This document shows positions 5,120-9,297 of a stretch of DNA of 9,297 bases, one piece after another. Made by a program: the position numbers and the translations under genes. Source of the DNA: a bacterium (GTDB lineage Bacteria > Eremiobacterota > Eremiobacteria > Baltobacterales > Baltobacteraceae); contig JAJYHP010000014.1 of the NCBI GenBank assembly GCA_021784715.1, positions 1-9,297 of the forward strand, in the 5' to 3' direction. The notes beneath the pieces were generated by a model, which was given only the letters and a program-made list of their open reading frames with translations, did no database searches and was not told the DNA's origin. The first letter of the stretch is position 1, and each line of letters opens with the position of its first letter.

Positions 5120-6598
5120 ATGGACGCAGCGTCGCCGAGACATATCGTTATCGTCGGGGCCGGGGTCGCCGGGTTGACCGCAGCGGCGCTTTTGGCGCAT
5201 CGCGGCTATCGGGTGAGCCTTTTCGAAAAGCAGAGCGTCCCGGGTGGGCGTGCCGCCTCGATGACCGAGGAGGGCTTTACCTTCGATCTCGGCCCGACGT
5301 TGTTGTTCATGCCTGACGTCTATCGCGAGACCTTTGCACTTTGGGGCAGCGATTTCGACCGAGAAGTGCCGATGCAACGCTTGCGCCCGAACTATCGGCT
5401 GAATTACGCCGACGGCAGAACGCTGGAGATCTCTCCGTTGCTCTCCGAGACGATGCGATCGCTCGAACGTTTTGCGCCGGGCTCGAGCCGCGGCTTTCTG
5501 CGGTATCTCGCCGATGCAGCCGACGCTTATCAGCGCTCGCGGCGCCTCTTCGTCGGCGAACGCATTCGCTCGTTTCGGCACTTTCTATCGAAAGAACGAA
5601 TCGCGGCGCTCTTCGCTACCGGTGCCTTCCGTCGGTTGGGCGCGCAGGCAGAGCGCAGTTTCGGCGATCCGCGCGTCGCGGGTGCGTTCTCCTTTCAGTC
5701 GATGTATCTCGGGATGTCGCCGTTCGATGCTCCGCTGCTCTATCGGTTGCTCCTGTTCACCGAACTCGGTGAAGGCATTTTCTTTCCGCAAGGAGGGATC
5801 GGGGCGCTTCCGCGCGCGCTCGACCGTGCAGCGCGCGACAACGGGGCGCAGATACGATACGCGACGGAGATTGCCGCAGTGGAACGCAACGGCGGGAGCG
5901 TCGTCGCAGTGCGCACGGCCGAGGGCGAGCGCGTTGCATGCGACGCCGTGGTACTCAACGCCGATCTCCCGTATGCCTACGATCGTTTGCTCGGCGAACC
6001 GCAGCATCGATCGTTACGCATGCGCCATACCCCGTCGGCGTTGCTCGTGTACGCAGCGCTCGAGGAGCGATACGACGATCTGCTCCATCACGAATTTCTT
6101 ATGCCCGCCGATCTCCGCGCGACCTGCGACGATATTTTTCGGCGCGGACGGATTCCCGAAGACCCGGCGATCTATATCTGTGCTCCCGGCGCCAGCGACC
6201 CAACGATGGCTCCGCCGGGAAAAGAGGCGCTCTACCTCTTAGTCCCCGCGCCGTCGCTGCTCGGCGTCGTCGACTGGGCGGGCGAGCGCGAGGCGATCGT
6301 CGATCGAGCGCTACAGATCGTCGAGGAACGACGCTTACCCGGCCTGCGGTCGCGTATTCGTTGGGTGCGTTCGCGGACGCCGCTGGAGTTTCAAAACGAG
6401 CTCTCGCTGAATTTCGGGTCGGCGTTCGGCCTCTCGCACGATATTCTGCAGATCGGTCCGATGCGTCCGGATAACCGGCATGCGACCCTAAAAAATTGCT
6501 ACTTCGTCGGAGCGTCGACGCGCCCGGCGACGGGGCTTCCGCTCGTGACGCTCGGTGCCGTGCAGAGCGTCGAACGGATCTGCGAGGAGCTTGGGTGA
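5120..6598 (+). CDS. crtI: CrtI-family phytoene (or diapophytoene) desaturase
   Basis: A 492-residue protein, the usual CrtI length. The N-terminal FAD-binding Rossmann fold has IVIVGAGVAGL (GxGxxG at 13-18), with E36 at the end of the second strand as ribose ligand, then the GGR of VPGGRAAS (42-44) and FDLGPTLLFMPD. The mid-domain FQSMYLGMSPFDAP segment and FFPQGGIGALPRAL are CrtI-typical. The C-terminal FAD/substrate motif is GASTRPATGLPLV (464-476), with Arg where many homologues have His (THPGxGxP). Known: CrtI enzymes introduce double bonds into phytoene at the membrane surface using FAD. The number of steps (to zeta-carotene, neurosporene or lycopene) cannot be read from sequence. The ATG at 5120 gives a short normal N-terminus but has a poor ribosome site. 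It overlaps crtB by 4 nt and diverges from radA. A diapophytoene or HpnE-like squalene role is less likely given its synthase partner and the second CrtI gene. Confidence 0.93.
   Translation: MDAASPRHIVIVGAGVAGLTAAALLAHRGYRVSLFEKQSVPGGRAASMTEEGFTFDLGPTLLFMPDVYRETFALWGSDFDREVPMQRLRPNYRLNYADGRTLEISPLLSETMRSLERFAPGSSRGFLRYLADAADAYQRSRRLFVGERIRSFRHFLSKERIAALFATGAFRRLGAQAERSFGDPRVAGAFSFQSMYLGMSPFDAPLLYRLLLFTELGEGIFFPQGGIGALPRALDRAARDNGAQIRYATEIAAVERNGGSVVAVRTAEGERVACDAVVLNADLPYAYDRLLGEPQHRSLRMRHTPSALLVYAALEERYDDLLHHEFLMPADLRATCDDIFRRGRIPEDPAIYICAPGASDPTMAPPGKEALYLLVPAPSLLGVVDWAGEREAIVDRALQIVEERRLPGLRSRIRWVRSRTPLEFQNELSLNFGSAFGLSHDILQIGPMRPDNRHATLKNCYFVGASTRPATGLPLVTLGAVQSVERICEELG
6583..6588 (+). 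promoter_or_regulatory. Ribosome-binding site fixing the crtB GTG start
   Basis: GAGGAG lies inside the end of crtI, 6 nt before a GTG at 6595-6597. That GTG overlaps the crtI stop codon as GTGA, the classic arrangement for translational coupling. This decides the crtB start over the longer open frame that begins at 6496 inside crtI. Confidence 0.75.
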
Positions 6599-7470
6599 GC
6601 TTCGCGCAAAGAGCCATCGACGTGAACGAATCGGAGGATCTCGCGCGCTCGGTTCGCTGGTGCGCGCAGGTGATGCGCGCGCATGCGAAAAGCTTTTATT
6701 TTAGCACGCGCGTTCTTCCGCGTGCGAAGCGCGAAGCGGTCGAGGCGTTATACGGCCTCTTCCGAAGTGCCGACGATCTCGCCGACGAACCGGGGCCGAC
6801 GCTTGAAGAACGGCGTGCCGGTTTCGCCGATCTACGCGATGCGCTCGCTGCCGTCGCTCGCGGAGAGCCTTCGAGCGGGGTGCAGTGGGCCGCTGCGGTC
6901 GCTCGGGCGCTCGCGCGCTTTCCCATCGCCCTCGACGACATTCTGGCCTTGATCGCCGGCTGCGAAAGCGATCTCGAGCCGCGGCCGATCGCGACGTTCG
7001 CCGAATTGGAGACCTATTCTCGGGCCGTTGCGGGCACCGTCGGCCGTTGTTCGATGGCGATTCTCGGTGCGAGCGACGACGATTCGCTCGCGCGCGGCGA
7101 GCGTCTCGGGATCGCGATGCAGTATACGAATATTCTCCGCGACGTCGCCGAGGACGAGCGCAGCGGGCGCTACTATCTCCCGCAACGCGAGGTCGAGCGG
7201 CTCGGGCGTCGCGAGGTAATGCGCGAAATCGCGCAGCAAGCGCGAAGTCGGTATCGCGAAGCGTTCGTGCTCGCCGCGCGCGTGCCGAATGACGGCTCGC
7301 GGTGGGCTTTGCTGGCTACCGCGGACATTTATGGTGGAATCGTCGACGTCGTGGAGCGGCGCGCATTCGATCCGCACGCCGGTCGGGCGGTCGTCGGCAC
7401 CCCGGCGAAGATCGCCCGCGCGATTCGGTGTTGGGTGCGCGCTTACACCGGTTTCGCGAGCATGAAATAG
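6595..7470 (+). CDS. crtB: Phytoene/squalene synthase family, probable phytoene synthase
   Basis: A 291-residue protein from the GTG at 6595. Both aspartate-rich motifs that bind diphosphate through Mg2+ are intact: D60-D61-L-A-D64 in GLFRSADDLADE, and D183-V-A-E-D187 in NILRDVAEDERSGRYYLP. Other signatures are SFYFSTRVLP near 33-42, YSRAVAGTVG at 141-150 and GIAMQYTNILRD at 172-183. Known: these enzymes join two isoprenoid diphosphates head to head, two GGPP giving phytoene (CrtB) or two FPP giving dehydrosqualene or squalene. Pairing with one upstream and one downstream CrtI-family gene favours a carotenoid product. HpnC/HpnD-type squalene synthesis would normally show two synthases and one FAD enzyme, the reverse of what is seen. 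It is coupled to crtI by a GTGA overlap, and its last 28 nt overlap the convergent DUF2269-like gene. The C30 versus C40 choice cannot be settled by eye. Confidence 0.93.
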   Translation: MSFAQRAIDVNESEDLARSVRWCAQVMRAHAKSFYFSTRVLPRAKREAVEALYGLFRSADDLADEPGPTLEERRAGFADLRDALAAVARGEPSSGVQWAAAVARALARFPIALDDILALIAGCESDLEPRPIATFAELETYSRAVAGTVGRCSMAILGASDDDSLARGERLGIAMQYTNILRDVAEDERSGRYYLPQREVERLGRREVMREIAQQARSRYREAFVLAARVPNDGSRWALLATADIYGGIVDVVERRAFDPHAGRAVVGTPAKIARAIRCWVRAYTGFASMK

Positions 7471-7889
7471 ATGATGGAGAAGAGCGCGAGCGTGACCGCC
7501 CAACCGACGATACTCCACGCTAGAAAGGGGCGCGCGAGCGCGGCGTCGTCGCCCGCGCGGGCGCGGTGCTCCATTCGGATCTCCAGTGGAACGAGCACGG
7601 CGAGCCAGACGGCTCCGCTGCCGATGGCAATGGCGAGCGCGTCGCGCGTCCAGAGGGTCCGCCAGGGGTCGATATTGAGGTGGGAGGCCAACGCAAGCCC
7701 GCTGGTAATGACCGCGGTTCCGAAAATGAGGGTAAAGAGTATATCCGTGAAGAGAATCTCGCGGACGGCGAAGCGCCGCAGGCGCGCGTCACCGGAACGG
7801 AAGGCGCGCGTGGCCCAGATCCCGGTGACGACGAAGTTCCCAAGCCAGAGAACGCCGGCGACGACGTGGAGGCTTTCGAGAATCGGCAT
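7443..7889 (-). CDS. DUF2269/CopD-like four-helix membrane protein
   Basis: A 148-residue protein starts at the ATG at 7887-7889. There are four hydrophobic helices: about residues 4-25 (ILESLHVVAGVLWLGNFVV), 46-70 (ILFTDILFTLIFGTAVITSG), 83-104 (ALAIAIGSGAVWLAVLVPLE) and 121-145 (PFLAWSIVGWAVTLALFSII). The first helix carries LHxxAGxxWLG (H8, W15, G17), the pattern of DUF2269 and the related CopD membrane domains, where the His may bind a metal or haem. TDILFT...GTAVITSGLALA also fits DUF2269. The biochemical function of the family is unknown. The gene lies antisense inside the carotenoid block: its 3' end overlaps crtB by 28 nt and its start is 24 nt from the second CrtI gene. No strong ribosome site is visible. 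The frame stays open upstream, but that part is antisense to the second CrtI gene and is rejected. Confidence 0.8.
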   Translation of the reverse strand: MPILESLHVVAGVLWLGNFVVTGIWATRAFRSGDARLRRFAVREILFTDILFTLIFGTAVITSGLALASHLNIDPWRTLWTRDALAIAIGSGAVWLAVLVPLEIRMEHRARAGDDAALARPFLAWSIVGWAVTLALFSIIYFMLAKPV

Positions 7890-7913
7890 GGCCCGCGGTT
7901 CGGAGCGCTCGGC

Positions 7914-9297
7914 ATGAAGTCCGCCTTGGTCGTCGGGGCGGGCTTCGCCGGGTTGAGCGCGGCGCTGCACCTGGCGCGCGCCGGCGTCGCGGTCGAGGTG
8001 CTCGAGGCCGCGGATCGCCCCGGCGGGCGCGCGCAGGCATGGAGCAGCGGCGAGTATCGCTTCGATCTTGGGCCGACGCTCGTCGTGATGATCGACGTGC
8101 TGGAGCAAGCACTGGGAAGCGAGCGATTCGCGGCGTTGGAATTGATGCGCTTGGAGCCGGGGTACGAAGTGCGCTGGCCCGGCGGAGAGCGTTTTGCGAT
8201 GCACTCCGATATCGCGTTATCGCTCGCGGAGTTCGAGCGTATGGAGCCCGGCGTCACGCCCCAAGCCCTCGATTACTTGGCGCGCGTCCACGGCGCCTAT
8301 CTCGATGCGCGCGCGCAGGTTCTCGAACGCGATCGTTCGCTGCTCGCTTTTGCAGCGACGATCGCGCGCCCCGGCCGGATGCGTCCGTGGATCGCCGCTC
8401 CGTTGCGACGTTTCACCGAGCGATTTTTCCACGCGCCCCGACTCGTCGAAGCGTTGACCTTCCAATCGCTCTATCTCGGCACTTCGCCGTTACGAGCGCC
8501 CGCGATGTATGCCTTGCTTCCCGTTGTGGAAGCGGTCGATGGCGTGTGGTTCGCACCGGGCGGGATGGCGAGTATCGTCGATGCATTCGTCGAGGCGGGG
8601 CGATCTTTAGGGGTTGGCTTCTCGTATGGAAAACGCGTCGAACGAATCGAGCGCACGAGCGGCGGAGCCTGGCGAGCTTCGACTGCGGAGAAAATCTACG
8701 AAGCCGATGCAATCGTCGTCGCTGCAGATCGCGAGCCGTCGCTTGCCCTCTTGGGGGCACAACCGCCGCGCTTCCGGGCGATGCGGTACGGTCACAGCGC
8801 GCTCTGCCTCTATCTCGGCGTGCGGCGGCACGTCGATCTTCCCTACCACACGGTTTTGCTTCCCGAGGATCCGTGGCGTGCGTACGCCCAACTCGACGGC
8901 GGGAATCTTCCCGACGACCCGCTTCTCTACGTCTACAATCCGGTCGCACGCGACGCCAGCGCGGCTCCCGTCGATGGGAGCGCGCTGCTCGTGCTGGCGC
9001 CGGTGCCGAATCTCGCCGTGTTACCCGGCGCGGAGCTCGATGCGTTTCGAAAGCGTATCTTCGCACGTCTGGAGCGCGAAGTCGGCGAACTGCGCGAGTT
9101 TATCGAGGTCGAGCGCACGCGCGGCCCTGCAGAATGGGCGAGCGAACTCGGGCTGATGCACGGCGCGGCGTTCGGCCCCGACCATACGCTCGATCAGATG
9201 GGGCCGTTTCGCCCGCCGATGGTCGACCGGCGTTTTCCTGGGCTCGCGTTTGCCGGGAGCGGCACGCGCCCGGGATCCGGAGTCCCGATGGTCGTCA
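7914..9297 (+). CDS. Second CrtI-family FAD-dependent carotenoid oxidoreductase (3' end missing)
   Basis: 461 residues are visible and probably only 10-25 are missing. The start ATG at 7914 has GGAG (7902-7905) 8 nt upstream. FAD-binding region: VVGAGFAGL (GxGxxG at 8-13), E31 at the end of the second strand, RPGGRA, then FDLGPTLVVMIDV. It is clearly paralogous to the first CrtI: FQSLYLGTSPLRAPAMYALL parallels FQSMYLGMSPFDAPLLYRLL, and the C-terminal GSGTRPGSGVPMVV (448-461) matches the family FAD motif with the same Arg in place of His. Known: second CrtI-type enzymes in carotenoid clusters serve as further desaturases (CrtD type), ketolases (CrtO type) or terminal methyl oxidases (CrtNb/CrtP type). 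Nothing visible here separates these. Because an antisense gene lies between crtB and this gene, it may have its own promoter or depend on readthrough from crtB. Confidence 0.9.
   Translation, partial: MKSALVVGAGFAGLSAALHLARAGVAVEVLEAADRPGGRAQAWSSGEYRFDLGPTLVVMIDVLEQALGSERFAALELMRLEPGYEVRWPGGERFAMHSDIALSLAEFERMEPGVTPQALDYLARVHGAYLDARAQVLERDRSLLAFAATIARPGRMRPWIAAPLRRFTERFFHAPRLVEALTFQSLYLGTSPLRAPAMYALLPVVEAVDGVWFAPGGMASIVDAFVEAGRSLGVGFSYGKRVERIERTSGGAWRASTAEKIYEADAIVVAADREPSLALLGAQPPRFRAMRYGHSALCLYLGVRRHVDLPYHTVLLPEDPWRAYAQLDGGNLPDDPLLYVYNPVARDASAAPVDGSALLVLAPVPNLAVLPGAELDAFRKRIFARLEREVGELREFIEVERTRGPAEWASELGLMHGAAFGPDHTLDQMGPFRPPMVDRRFPGLAFAGSGTRPGSGVPMVV

Noticed and set aside
5036..5581. 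N-terminal extension of RadA to 617 residues
   Set aside because: The extra segment is antisense to the start of crtI and has no RadA similarity. The canonical MAKTRAVFFCSACG start at 5035 gives the normal length.
6496..6594. Earlier start for CrtB inside crtI (324 residues)
   Set aside because: The extra residues are out-of-frame crtI sequence. The GTG at 6595 has GAGGAG 6 nt upstream and overlaps the crtI stop codon as GTGA.
7890..8204. Upstream extension of the DUF2269-like protein (253 residues)
   Set aside because: It is antisense to the well-supported second CrtI gene and adds no membrane-protein-like sequence. The ATG at 7889 places the first helix normally at the N-terminus.
7520..8257. 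245-codon minus-strand open frame rich in Ser, Pro and Arg
   Set aside because: Out-of-frame shadow of the DUF2269-like gene and antisense of the second CrtI gene; no motif.
1..9297. RNA genes, CRISPR arrays, insertion sequences, attachment sites
   Set aside because: Looked for on both strands. No tRNA-like cloverleaf, regularly spaced repeat, transposase frame or flanking inverted repeat was found.

Overview
The window comes from a GC-rich bacterial chromosome: a gene line I counted by hand is about 70% GC, with the expected strong G/C preference at third codon positions. The gene families (M16 peptidase, UPF0235, FtcD, RadA, and CrtI/CrtB carotenoid enzymes) are bacterial. They do not fix the phylum. 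A WPS-2/Eremiobacterota-like lineage or another deep terrestrial phylum would fit, but that is a low-confidence guess. No RNA gene, CRISPR array, insertion sequence or attachment site was seen.

Layout. Positions 1-1720 (minus) hold most of a secreted two-repeat M16 zinc peptidase, cut by the window edge. A divergent UPF0235/DUF167 gene follows at 1780-2091 (plus). Positions 2092-2863 form an AT-richer stretch, about 38-50% GC per 60-base line between 2221 and 2520. It holds two small hydrophobic minus-strand proteins, a possible 39-residue plus-strand peptide, a perfect 8-bp hairpin and what looks like the C-terminal relic of a lost gene. This is the least ordinary part of the window. Positions 2864-5035 (minus) carry radA followed 6 nt later by a stand-alone glutamate formiminotransferase gene.

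Carotenoid block. From 5120 the plus strand carries crtI (phytoene desaturase type) and crtB (phytoene synthase), joined by a 4-nt GTGA overlap. After an antisense four-helix DUF2269-like membrane protein gene comes a second CrtI-family gene, cut at the right edge. CrtB would condense two geranylgeranyl diphosphates (or two farnesyl diphosphates) to a colourless polyene. The two FAD enzymes would then desaturate or oxidise it stepwise. No crtE and no cyclase is in view, so the end product cannot be stated.

For novelty, the main leads are the AT-rich small-protein island, the interleaved convergent/divergent arrangement around the DUF2269-like gene, a His-to-Arg change shared by both CrtI enzymes, a HIP1-like excess of the octamer GCGATCGC, and a nested hairpin between radA and crtI.
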